Below, piece by piece: positions 1-8,214 of a DNA stretch of 51,304 nucleotides. A program made the position numbers and the translations under genes. This DNA comes from Caballeronia udeis (lineage in GTDB: Bacteria > Pseudomonadota > Gammaproteobacteria > Burkholderiales > Burkholderiaceae). Location: the NCBI RefSeq assembly GCF_001544555.2, contig NZ_FCOK02000073.1, positions 1-51,304 on the forward strand, in the 5' to 3' direction. Numbering within the stretch: the first letter of the stretch is position 1; every line of letters begins with the position of its first letter. The notes under the pieces were generated by a model. That model saw only the letters and a list, made by a program, of their open reading frames with translations, did not search any database and was not told the origin of the DNA.

Positions 1-74
1 CCGCTACAGTTCGACAGAGCCGACTTTTATCCCTGTTCCACCAACCACACAAGGTGCAGTATGAAGCGTAAGCC
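1..74. other. unidentified sequence at left edge, replacing the rest of a dehydrogenase gene
   Basis: The minus-strand dehydrogenase matches its family up to about position 75. The residues encoded by 1-74 do not continue the expected glycine-rich motif after HPAIKA. The stretch may be the end of an insertion element or a deletion junction. I could not identify it, and too little is present to search for terminal inverted repeats. Confidence 0.45.
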
Positions 75-778
75 TTGATGGCTGGATGCGCGACCAGCGC
101 TTCACCTATGGCGTTGCCCGCACCGACCACCAGCGAGAAGACGCCTTTGGGCAAACCGGAATCCGCCACCGCTTTCTGGATCGCGCGCCCGACCAGCTCC
201 GAGGTACCCAGATGCGCCGGATGCGACTTCACGACCACAGGGCAACCAGCAGCGAATGCGGCTGCCGTGTCGCCGCCCGCTACCGAAAACGCCAGCGGAA
301 AATTACTGGCGCCGAACACTGCAACCGGGCCGACGGGAATCTTCTGCAAACGCAAGTCGGGCCGCGGCAACGGCTTGCGTTCGGGCTGCGCCGAATCGAG
401 CGTGGCGGCAAGCCAGCGGCCTTCGCGCACGAGCGACGCGAACAGTTTCAACTGCCCGATCGTGCGGGCGCGCTCGCCTTCGAGGCGTGCTTTCGGCAAC
501 GCGGATTCGGCTTGCGCGCGTTCGATCAGCGTATCGCCGAGTCCCGCGATGTGGTCCGCAATCGCTTCCAGGAACTGCGCACGCGTTTCAAGCGGTGCGA
601 GCCGGTAGGGATCGAATGCCTGCTCGGCAAGATCGGCCGCGCGAGCAACTTCCTTCGCTCCGCCGCCACCGAAAGCCGGCTGCAAGTCGACGCCGCGCGC
701 CGGATCGAAGGCATGCAGCGTAGCGTCTTTCCCGCGCACCGCCGTGGCACCGATCAACATTTCTCCGGTGATCTGCAT
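1..778 (-). CDS. 2,5-dioxovalerate (alpha-ketoglutarate semialdehyde) dehydrogenase, N-terminal part, probably interrupted
   Basis: An NADP-dependent aldehyde dehydrogenase that would oxidise 2,5-dioxovalerate to 2-oxoglutarate in pentose, aldarate or hydroxyproline catabolism. The start ATG at 778 is preceded by a good AGGAGAG ribosome-binding site, and the protein begins MQITGEMLIGATAVRG as this subfamily does. The family segments FDPARG, AFGGGG, ARLEGERARTIGQL, PVGPVAVFGASNFPLAFSVA and GCPVVVKSHPAH are all present in order. About 259 codons are visible of a usual length near 525. After residue ~235 (HPAIKA) the expected VGFTGS cofactor loop is missing and unrelated sequence follows, although the frame stays open to the window edge. 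The catalytic Cys half is absent, so the gene is likely broken. Neighbouring sugar genes and an isomerase fragment suggest a former carbohydrate catabolic cluster. Confidence 0.8.
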   Translation of the reverse strand, partial: MQITGEMLIGATAVRGKDATLHAFDPARGVDLQPAFGGGGAKEVARAADLAEQAFDPYRLAPLETRAQFLEAIADHIAGLGDTLIERAQAESALPKARLEGERARTIGQLKLFASLVREGRWLAATLDSAQPERKPLPRPDLRLQKIPVGPVAVFGASNFPLAFSVAGGDTAAAFAAGCPVVVKSHPAHLGTSELVGRAIQKAVADSGLPKGVFSLVVGAGNAIGEALVAHPAIKAYASYCTLCGWWNRDKSRLCRTVA

Positions 779-1297
779 GTGAACTCTCCTGAAAGGAGCA
801 CTCATCGCGGACCGCGATGGGCGCCGTGGGTGACGAAAAAGACCGGGTCAGGCGAGGTGCCAAGCGACGGTGCTTGTTGCCGTGGACCGTCACGTTGCAC
901 GGAAAGTTTCAGCGCCGTGCGAGTGATTCCATCGCTTGACCCACCGCTGTCAAAGCAAACCGCCGGCCCGGACATCGCGCATCGGACCTTTCCGGCCTGC
1001 TCATGATGCGCGGCCCGCGTGGCGACACGGCATCAACCAGACCGGGCCGTTGGAGGGGCCTGCGCGCGGCGGGTATTCGCAACCGATCCATCCGCCATAC
1101 CCGAGTGAATCGATCAGGTCGAAGAGATACGGATAGCGGGCACGGATTGCCGGACGACGCGCAAGATGGAGTGCGCAACTCCCGCGCCCGGTTCGATCAT
1201 GGCACGTTTGTCCTGGCTTGGAATCGAGCTTCAAAGCGAGCTTGGAATCGATGATATTCCCGCCCCACGCGCGTGGAATGATCGGTAAAAACCCTTG
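779..1297. other. 519-bp stretch with one gene fragment and short repeats
   Basis: No intact gene fits here. It holds the 5' untranslated region of the dehydrogenase, a hydroxypyruvate isomerase remnant (1034-1135), and a 12-base direct repeat (GCTTGGAATCGA at 1216-1227 and 1240-1251). The second repeat copy overlaps a weak inverted repeat, GGAAT-N7-ATTCC, at 1244-1260. Frames that run open across it in either direction show no family resemblance outside the fragment. Confidence 0.5.
1034..1135 (-). pseudogene. hydroxypyruvate isomerase (Hyi/OtnI family) C-terminal fragment
   Basis: A 34-residue minus-strand segment reads YPYLFDLIDSLGYGGWIGCE followed by YPPRAG and PVWL. This matches the conserved end of hydroxypyruvate isomerases, where the family has a YPYLFRLIDELGYDGWVGCEY-like run, then RPR..T..GLGWL. 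The rest of the roughly 260-residue TIM barrel is missing on both sides, so this is a decayed remnant. It lies just upstream of the broken dehydrogenase, which suggests that a sugar-acid operon has been eroded here. Confidence 0.6.
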
Positions 1298-1636
1298 TTA
1301 CGGCGAAACCGGATGGTCGATCAGAGCGAACCCATCGCGGATTTCCGATGTGCTTTTCGGGCGCACGACGCGTGCGACCTCGCGCCCGTTGTCCAGGAAG
1401 ATCAGCGTCGGCCAGAGCTTGATCCTGAACGAGCGGCCGAGCGGGCGGCCGCTACCGTCTTCGATCTTCAAATGCCGGACGCCGGTGTGATCCTGGAAGG
1501 CCTCTGCAATCAGCGGCTGGGCGGCACGGCAATAGCCGCACCAGGAGGTGCCGAATTCGATTACCGTCGGCCCGGCGAGCGCGTCGATCTCGGCGCGCGG
1601 CGGCGCGGTGCGTGCGAATTCCGTAGTCATCGCCAT
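1298..1636 (-). CDS. thioredoxin family protein
   Basis: A 112-residue thioredoxin-fold protein with the active-site motif WCGYC near residue 34, preceded by the strand PTVIEFGTS. The cis-proline region KLWPTLIFLDNG lies further on, as in cytosolic thioredoxins. There is no signal peptide, so it should act as a dithiol reductase in the cytoplasm. The start at 1636 follows a GAGGAGA ribosome-binding site 9 bases away; the longer frame up to 1693 lacks one. The Gly-Tyr dipeptide replaces the usual Gly-Pro of thioredoxin 1, so redox potential and partners may differ. It is the gene after the chromate transporter pair, with 93 bases between, and could be co-transcribed with it. A role in metal or oxidant stress is inference only. 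Confidence 0.85.
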   Translation of the reverse strand: MAMTTEFARTAPPRAEIDALAGPTVIEFGTSWCGYCRAAQPLIAEAFQDHTGVRHLKIEDGSGRPLGRSFRIKLWPTLIFLDNGREVARVVRPKSTSEIRDGFALIDHPVSP

Positions 1637-1729
1637 CAGCTTTTTCTCCTCGAAACGAAACGCGTGAAAAGCAAACAAGGTCGATGCCCGCAACAGGTCC
1701 GGCCTTGCTCCTTTAACGCCAACGCCAGT

Positions 1730-2260
1730 CTAGAACTGCCCGAAACCGGTCAATCCGATCAGGCTGCCCACAGCCAGCAACCACAGCGGATGCACCTTTG
1801 TCCTGAACGACAGGAACGCGATGACCGCGGTAATGGCCGTGAGTATCCAGCGGGTATCCGACGCTTCGGCAATCAACGACGCACTTGCTGCGACCAGGCC
1901 GGCTGTCATCGGTACGAGACCGAGTTGTACGTACCGCCGCCACGGATGATCCTTGAAGCGTTCCCAAGCGTGCATTGCGGCAACCGTGACGATGGACGAC
2001 GGCCCGAACTTGGCGATCGACGTCACCAGCACGCCCGGCCAACCGGCCACGTGCCAGCCGATCAGCGTCACGATCATCATATTCGGTCCGGGCGCCGCCT
2101 GCGCAAGCGCGAACAGCGCGGAAAAATCCGCCTTCGACATCCACTGATGTATGTCCACCACCTGGCGCTGCATCTCGGGCAGGATCGTGTTGCCGCCACC
2201 GAAGGCGAGCAGTGAAAGCTGGCTGAAAATGGCCGCGAGCGAAACGAGATCGTGATTCAC
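1730..2260 (-). CDS. chrA: chromate transporter, second short-chain subunit
   Basis: A 176-residue hydrophobic protein of the CHR family (chromate ion transporters). It carries the family hallmarks LLAFGGGNTILPEMQR near the N-terminus and AAPGPNMMIVTLIGWH in the middle, with about five to six membrane segments. It corresponds to one half of a full-length ChrA and should pair with the protein encoded immediately upstream. The start is a GTG at 2260 that overlaps the stop of the first subunit as GTGA, so translation is probably coupled. A longer in-frame opening towards 2704 is antisense-like shadow inside the first subunit. Likely an inner-membrane chromate or sulfate-analogue exporter; substrate is from family knowledge, not from this sequence. 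Confidence 0.88.
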   Translation of the reverse strand: MNHDLVSLAAIFSQLSLLAFGGGNTILPEMQRQVVDIHQWMSKADFSALFALAQAAPGPNMMIVTLIGWHVAGWPGVLVTSIAKFGPSSIVTVAAMHAWERFKDHPWRRYVQLGLVPMTAGLVAASASLIAEASDTRWILTAITAVIAFLSFRTKVHPLWLLAVGSLIGLTGFGQF

Positions 2261-2841
2261 TCGTTCTCCCCGTGGTTCATCTCGCGACTCACTTTCGATG
2301 CGACGAAGATCGAGATGGGCGTGAGAACAAGCATGATCGGCAACAGGGGCAAGCGCAGCAATGCGATCGCGACGAAGGCCAGGGCCGCGACTGCCAACAT
2401 GGAAAGTTTGTGCCGCAGCGGCCACGCTACCTTGATGGCCATCGACACCAGCAAGCCCGCGGCTGCCGCGGCGAGTCCCGCGAACAAATGGCGGACGTGC
2501 GGGTCTTGATGCGTGCGTTGATACAGCACGCCGAGCCCGATCACGATCAGCGACGGCCCGACGATCAGCCCGAGCAGGCCGGCCAGCGCTCCCGCCACGC
2601 CGCGAAATTTCATGCCGACCGCAACCGAGAGGTTGATCACATTGCCGCCCGGCAAAAACTGGCAAAGACCCAGCAGATCGACGAATTCGTCGGAGGTGAG
2701 CCACTTGCGCCTGTCGACTATTTCGCGCCGTGCAAGCGGCAGCGCGCCGCCGAACGCGGTCAGCCCAAGCGTCAGGAAGCCGATAAAGATTTCCGCGACA
2801 GTCGGCGGGGCGAGCGGCGCTTGCAAGGCATGATCGTGCAT
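2257..2841 (-). CDS. chrA: chromate transporter, first short-chain subunit
   Basis: A 194-residue CHR-family membrane protein. After a short N-terminal tail it shows FLTLGLTAFGGALPLARREI, the strongly conserved FGG region, then WLTSDEFVDLLGLCQFLPGG, the pore-proximal PGxN-type motif, followed by hydrophobic segments. Its length is that of the short-chain (half-size) CHR proteins, which work as pairs of oppositely inserted halves. It is translated first, and its last codons overlap the start of the second half by four bases. Both halves are intact. An inverted repeat sits just upstream of the start and might be a regulatory site. Confidence 0.88.
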   Translation of the reverse strand: MHDHALQAPLAPPTVAEIFIGFLTLGLTAFGGALPLARREIVDRRKWLTSDEFVDLLGLCQFLPGGNVINLSVAVGMKFRGVAGALAGLLGLIVGPSLIVIGLGVLYQRTHQDPHVRHLFAGLAAAAAGLLVSMAIKVAWPLRHKLSMLAVAALAFVAIALLRLPLLPIMLVLTPISIFVASKVSREMNHGENE

Positions 2842-2858
2842 GATTCGGCGAGCGTTAG

Positions 2859-2892
2859 AGCGTTACTTTTAAGAAGGGCAAAGCGTAACGCT
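2859..2892. repeat. inverted repeat upstream of the chromate transporter genes
   Basis: Perfect 8-base arms AGCGTTAC (2859-2866) and GTAACGCT (2885-2892) are separated by 18 bases, 17 bases upstream of the first subunit's start codon. The spacing suits a dimeric regulator or an mRNA hairpin in the leader. No chrB or other chromate regulator gene is adjacent. Confidence 0.4.
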
Positions 2893-3013
2893 TTATGGCC
2901 ACTGATTCAAAGTACGAAGCAGCTGTTTAAAGCGCGATGCGGATTTTTCAGGCAGCGAGAGGCGGCGCCGGCGCAATCGTCCGCACCGCCCTGCTTTGAT
3001 CGGTGGAATCGGC

Positions 3014-3970
3014 TTACGAAATCTTGACGCCGCCATGTTCGCGACGGGACTCGTACGCTTTCAAATGGGTATAGGCCGTTGAGAAAATCGGCGTGCTGAG
3101 TGCACCCTGCGCCCCTTTGGCACGCGCGATCAGATCGCCCACTACGTGGTCCGCTTCAATCCGCGCGCCGTTCTCCAGATCGCGCAGCATCGAGGCGGTG
3201 ATCGTGGAGCCGGCCTCCGTGAACATCGCCTGGGCACGCGTGACCACTGCTTCCCCGGGCGCAAAGCCGTTCACGGTTGCAATGGTGCGGGCTTCATCGA
3301 AGAGATCGAGCAGCAGTTTCTGGCCGCCCGGCGCCGCGATGATGTCGCCGACCGGCGCGCGCATCAGGCATGTGCCGGCCGCGAGTGTCGCGAGGAATAC
3401 CCACTTTTCCCACATCGACTGAATGATCTCGGGACTGGCGGCAGCGTCGAACCGAGCGCCTGACAACTGCGCCGAGATTGCCTCGATACGCGCCGACAAA
3501 CCGCCTGCGCGCTCGCCGAATGCCATGGAATGCAGCTTGTTCAAGTGAACAATGGTGCCATCTGGGTCGAGCGTCACAGCCACGATGCATTGCCCGCCGA
3601 GCACGCGCTCCGCGCCGAATTGCGCTTCGAGCACATCCAGGTGATGCATGCCGTTGAGCATCGGCAGGATGGAGGTGTTGGGTCCGACCGAGGTTTTTAT
3701 CGACTCGATGGCGCCGTCGAGATCGTAAGACTTGCAACTGAGCAGGATCAGGTCGAACGGTTCGCTGACGTCGCTGACGTCTTTCGCCAGCACGACCGGC
3801 GGATTGGGTATCGACAGATCGCCGTTCGGGCTGCGCACGTTGAGCCCCGCCCGGGCAAGTTGCGCAGCCCGCCGCTCGCGCACGAGGAACGTTACGTCAC
3901 GGCCTGCGTCAAGCAGCCGTCCGCCAAAATAGCCGCCAATCGCGCCCGCTCCCACCACCAGAATCCGCAT
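3014..3970 (-). CDS. panE: 2-dehydropantoate 2-reductase (ketopantoate reductase)
   Basis: A 318-residue NADPH-dependent reductase that converts 2-dehydropantoate to pantoate in pantothenate and coenzyme A synthesis. The N-terminus MRILVVGAGAIGGYFGGRLL is a textbook Rossmann GxGxxG nucleotide site. Further on are LILLSCKSYD, which carries the conserved Lys that contacts ketopantoate, and ILPMLNGMHH, the NG motif. The C-terminal domain contains ASMLRDLENGARIEADHVVG, the conserved substrate-binding helix of the ApbA_C domain (family pattern SS.QD...G..TE). Length is at the long end of the usual 290-320. The family also includes paralogues that reduce other 2-oxo acids, so the pathway assignment is slightly less certain than the fold. 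Confidence 0.88.
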   Translation of the reverse strand: MRILVVGAGAIGGYFGGRLLDAGRDVTFLVRERRAAQLARAGLNVRSPNGDLSIPNPPVVLAKDVSDVSEPFDLILLSCKSYDLDGAIESIKTSVGPNTSILPMLNGMHHLDVLEAQFGAERVLGGQCIVAVTLDPDGTIVHLNKLHSMAFGERAGGLSARIEAISAQLSGARFDAAASPEIIQSMWEKWVFLATLAAGTCLMRAPVGDIIAAPGGQKLLLDLFDEARTIATVNGFAPGEAVVTRAQAMFTEAGSTITASMLRDLENGARIEADHVVGDLIARAKGAQGALSTPIFSTAYTHLKAYESRREHGGVKIS

Positions 3971-4025
3971 GTCCTGCTCCTTGCATTTAGTCTGATCGAA
4001 CGCCGGCCGCAGATGCAGCGGCGCC

Positions 4026-4076
4026 GCCTTTGCTTTGCCTTGCGCTTTACCTTGCCTTGCTTACGCCTGCCTTGTT
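4026..4076. repeat. pyrimidine-rich CCTTGC/CTTTGC simple repeat
   Basis: Between panE and the GIY-YIG-like gene the plus strand is built of imperfect repeats of CCTTTGC, CCTTGC and CTTTACC, ending just before the stop codon of the minus-strand gene. It has no coding potential. It might come from slippage, or might fold weakly in the mRNA of the small gene. Confidence 0.5.
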
Positions 4077-4448
4077 CTATGCCTGCCAGACGCCGTACCC
4101 GGCCTCCCGCAAGCCGATTGCCAATTCCACTTCCATCTCCCGCGCGCCTTCGTACGGCATCGGGTTATACAGTTCGTAGAGCTGCGGCAACAATCGCAGC
4201 CCGAATTCCCGCGCATACCGGTTCGACTGAATGCCGGCCTTGTGTTTGTCGAAACGAACGTCGGGATCGATGCCCGTCATGCCTACATAGACAAAGGGCA
4301 TGCCAAGCACGTAATCCGGATTCGCGCGCCGGAAACGCGCTTCGTTCCAGACGGTATCGGCCAGTTCGATCACGTAGACGTGGTAATGGTGAGTCCTTGG
4401 GTGGGCCTTTTCCTGGGCCTTTTGCTGAGTCTTTGTTCGAAGCGCCAT
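4077..4448 (-). CDS. small GIY-YIG nuclease-like protein
   Basis: A 123-residue soluble protein. After a basic Gln/Lys-rich N-terminus (residues 1-20) it shows HYHVYVIELADTVW and, about 30 residues later, FVYVGMTG, which resemble the GIY and YIG strands of GIY-YIG nuclease domains. These are followed by an Arg and a His (DVRFDKHKAG) and a late Glu (EMEVELA), in positions that could serve as catalytic residues. It is short and stands alone, so it may be a structural or repair-related derivative rather than a homing nuclease. The start at 4448 was preferred to an upstream TTG at 4475 because an AGGG lies at the right distance. Function in the cell is unknown. Confidence 0.6.
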   Translation of the reverse strand: MALRTKTQQKAQEKAHPRTHHYHVYVIELADTVWNEARFRRANPDYVLGMPFVYVGMTGIDPDVRFDKHKAGIQSNRYAREFGLRLLPQLYELYNPMPYEGAREMEVELAIGLREAGYGVWQA

Positions 4449-4843
4449 GCGGTTACCCTGTTTCGCCTGGTTCAAGCGAGTCGCGCCGCGCCTGAAACGC
4501 GCCGCGGATGCTCATTCTAGACCGGCCCCAAACCTCTTGCCCGGCCGCTCCCGCTCATGCTGCCCGCCTGCCGCCCGTCCGTGCGAGCGCGTACGATGTC
4601 TGCCAGCGCCGTGTCAAAGTGGTAATCTCGCTCCGTCTGCGCGTTCCGCGCGGCGTTTGCGTGTTTCCGTCGGCCCTGCTCGCGGAAACGTGTAGTGTCC
4701 GTGCCGCTTTTGCCACTGTTTCACTGCTTCCTGTCGCGAAAGCCTGTCCGGAACGCCGTCGCGGGCACCGCCCCAATTGACAAATCGCATCCGTCGCGTG
4801 TGTAGCCACGAGCCGCCCGCGCTTCGGTCATTCGGAGAGAAAC
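4449..4843. other. 395-bp intergenic region upstream of gnd
   Basis: This divergent promoter region lies between the GIY-YIG-like gene and gnd. No coding segment or RNA gene is convincing. A short inverted repeat, GTTTCCG (4663-4669) and CGGAAAC (4683-4689), may form a hairpin. No strong sigma-70 boxes were recognised by eye. Confidence 0.45.
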
Positions 4844-6250
<1,407 letters not shown>

Positions 6251-6297
6251 GTCGCTGAGATGCCGCTGAAAAGCGGCAGGTCGTTCCAGTAGTTCCG

Positions 6298-6328
6298 CGC
6301 CGACGCATTCGCGTCGGCGTTTTCTTTT
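6298..6328 (+). terminator. intrinsic terminator of gnd
   Basis: A GC-rich hairpin with 9-base arms CGCCGACGC and GCGTCGGCG (6298-6319) and a four-base ATTC loop is followed directly by TTTTCTTTT. A second small hairpin, TGCCGCT-GAAA-AGCGGCA at 6261-6278, lies between the stop codon and the terminator. Confidence 0.88.
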
Positions 6329-6437
6329 GCCCTGTGCAAGTCGTCAAATTTTGTCGCAGCGAATTTTTCCACAAGTCGAATAAGCGTGTTTGAGGCTACT
6401 CTTTCCTGTCGATGGATAACGGACCTGCGGGAAGATC

Positions 6438-7007
6438 ATGGCAACAGCACTCACCACATTGAATCGGGAATCGGAGTTGAGCTACGCTTACCTCCACGCG
6501 ATTGCATCCCACGCGGGCGTCAACTGCAAGACGAGCAACCGGCACGACGACAATGCCGGCATCGATGCCATGCTCACCGGCTGGGAGCCATTTCCGAATG
6601 GCGGAAGCCTGACCGAAGTCGACATCAAGGTCCAGCTGAAGGCAAGCATCAAGACCCCGTTCGACGACGGCGATTCGCTCTCCTATTTTCTGTCCGGCAC
6701 ACAGCAATACGACGACCTGCGCCGCGAAACACACGCGTCGCCGCGCATACTTGCCGTGCTGTTCCTCCCGCCGAAAGCGGAAGACTGGCTAACGCACTCT
6801 CACGAGCAACTCGTGCTCCGAAAATGCGCGTACTGGGTCAGTCTGCGTGGCGCTCCACCAACGGACAACCATGCAGGCGTCACGGTGAAAATTCCGAAGA
6901 AGCAGGTGTTTGACGGTATCGGCCTCATGCGACTCATGGCGAGCATCTCGCGTCGCGAAATTCCTTCTTATAGCGCTCCTGCTCATCGAGTTCCCCATGG
7001 CGATTAA
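6438..7007 (+). CDS. DUF4365 domain protein, putative PD-(D/E)XK-like nuclease fold
   Basis: A 189-residue soluble protein that I recognise as the DUF4365 family. The N-terminal helix carries Glu13 (NRESELSYAYLHAIASHAG), a strand carries Asp43 (NAGIDAMLTG), and the next strand ends in Q66-x-K68 (DIKVQLKAS). The spacing E...D...QxK is that of PD-(D/E)XK-type nuclease folds seen in restriction-like and repair proteins. A GGGAAG ribosome-binding site precedes the ATG at 6438. The gene follows the gnd terminator and overlaps the next gene by 11 bases, so the two are probably co-translated. DUF4365 genes are often found near defence or mobile loci; whether this one cleaves nucleic acid is inference. 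The substrate and the trigger are unknown. Confidence 0.8.
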   Translation: MATALTTLNRESELSYAYLHAIASHAGVNCKTSNRHDDNAGIDAMLTGWEPFPNGGSLTEVDIKVQLKASIKTPFDDGDSLSYFLSGTQQYDDLRRETHASPRILAVLFLPPKAEDWLTHSHEQLVLRKCAYWVSLRGAPPTDNHAGVTVKIPKKQVFDGIGLMRLMASISRREIPSYSAPAHRVPHGD

Positions 7008-8139
7008 AGATCTGTCACCGTCTGGCCTGCGTGATTTCGTGAAATCGCTGGGATGGCAGTCGCTGCCCGACGGCATTGTGGATCGTCTCTACGTCCTGCA
7101 TCACGCCGACGTGCCGCGCCGCCAGATCGTCATTCCAATGGATCAGGATGCGCCAGACTATGCCGAGGCTTGTGAACTCGCGTTGTCCAAGCTCGCAGAC
7201 TTGCAAGGTATGAAGCTGGCGGACCTGATTCAGCTCGCTGCCATTTCGCGTGACGACTCCGTCTACTACCGCGTGACGAGCAGCCGCTCTGTTGACGACG
7301 GCCTGCCATTGTCGTTCGCCGCCTCGTTGCTGCAGGGCGCGGAGCAGATCCTGCTCGCGTCGGCATGTACCGTATTGCGGCCGCAGACCCATCATCCGCG
7401 TCTGCACAGGGCGGAAGCTACGCAACTTGCCGGTCATGCGCGGTTCGGACATACCGAGCGAGGCAGCTTCGTGGTTCGGGTGTCGTGTCCTGTCGACGCC
7501 ATGGAAACGCCTGCCGTACCCGACCTCGCACATGCGAACGACTCGTTTGTTCGCATGACCATGCTTACCGCCAGAAATGGCGTGCGTCAACTCGTCAAGG
7601 CCATCGAAGAAGACACGCTGAGCCGCTTTGTGGATTCGCAAAGGACAGCGGCAGCGCCTGTGGTTTCGTCGAATCTTTGTGAAGGGCTCACTCGTCTTCA
7701 CAACGACGACGTGCGCAACAACATCGACATGTCGTTTCGTTGGGCAACAACCGTGGCGTTACCGCACGACGCCGCAGCCGGCGAGAACATCAGGATTCGA
7801 AGCGATTATTTCGGACGTATTGATGAAGTTCGCCAGGAATTGCGCGCAGTCGAGCGTGACCGCGACGACGTATTCATCGGCACGGTCGAGCATCTGAACG
7901 GTGAATTCGATATTGCAGGAAATCGGGCCGGCGAGGTACTCGTGGCACTGCTCCTGCGTGAGGTCGAGATCATCAAGGCCCGCGTTGTGCTCGACCAGGA
8001 ACAGTATGCGAAGGCAGTCGCCGCGCACCTTGACGATCGCGCCCTGGTTCGAATCGCGGGACGCCTGCGGCCCGGTCGCCAACCGCGTACGCTCACCGAG
8101 GTGACAAGCTTTATGCTGATCGGCCCGGGGCTGGGCTAA
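6997..8139 (+). CDS. hypothetical protein, partner of the DUF4365 gene
   Basis: A 380-residue soluble protein that I do not recognise. It starts MAIKDLSPSGLRDFVKSLGW inside the last codons of the DUF4365 gene, an 11-base overlap that points to translational coupling. The first 70 residues contain a compact segment with PDGIVDRLYVLHH and PRRQIVIPMDQDAPDY. The middle is rich in Arg and Glu, including long helices such as EVRQELRAVERDRDDVFIG, and the end has a beta-rich segment with IAGRLRPGRQPRTLTEV. There is no signal peptide and no membrane segment. No Walker A motif or nuclease motif was seen. Possible roles are a regulator, sensor or inhibitor of the upstream protein. Function unknown. Confidence 0.75.
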   Translation: MAIKDLSPSGLRDFVKSLGWQSLPDGIVDRLYVLHHADVPRRQIVIPMDQDAPDYAEACELALSKLADLQGMKLADLIQLAAISRDDSVYYRVTSSRSVDDGLPLSFAASLLQGAEQILLASACTVLRPQTHHPRLHRAEATQLAGHARFGHTERGSFVVRVSCPVDAMETPAVPDLAHANDSFVRMTMLTARNGVRQLVKAIEEDTLSRFVDSQRTAAAPVVSSNLCEGLTRLHNDDVRNNIDMSFRWATTVALPHDAAAGENIRIRSDYFGRIDEVRQELRAVERDRDDVFIGTVEHLNGEFDIAGNRAGEVLVALLLREVEIIKARVVLDQEQYAKAVAAHLDDRALVRIAGRLRPGRQPRTLTEVTSFMLIGPGLG

Positions 8140-8165
8140 TACAAATCAGTTCGGCTTGGCAAATG

Positions 8166-8214
8166 GGCTGGTGTTCGGTGCTTCAAGACCCAAGTCTCAA
8201 GGCCCGAACCCCAG
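8166..8214. terminator. possible hairpin between convergent genes
   Basis: Arms GCTGGTGTTCGG (8166-8177) and CCGAACCCCAGC (8203-8214) pair with a single G-T mismatch across a 25-base loop. The hairpin sits at the convergent ends of the 380-residue unknown gene and the TIM-barrel gene. Its right arm covers the last codons of the latter. There is no U-tract, so it is at best a weak or Rho-assisted terminator. Confidence 0.35.

Noticed and set aside
86..1006. Long plus-strand reading frame opposite the dehydrogenase
   Set aside because: Its protein has no family features and lies antisense to a clear aldehyde dehydrogenase; high GC creates such frames.
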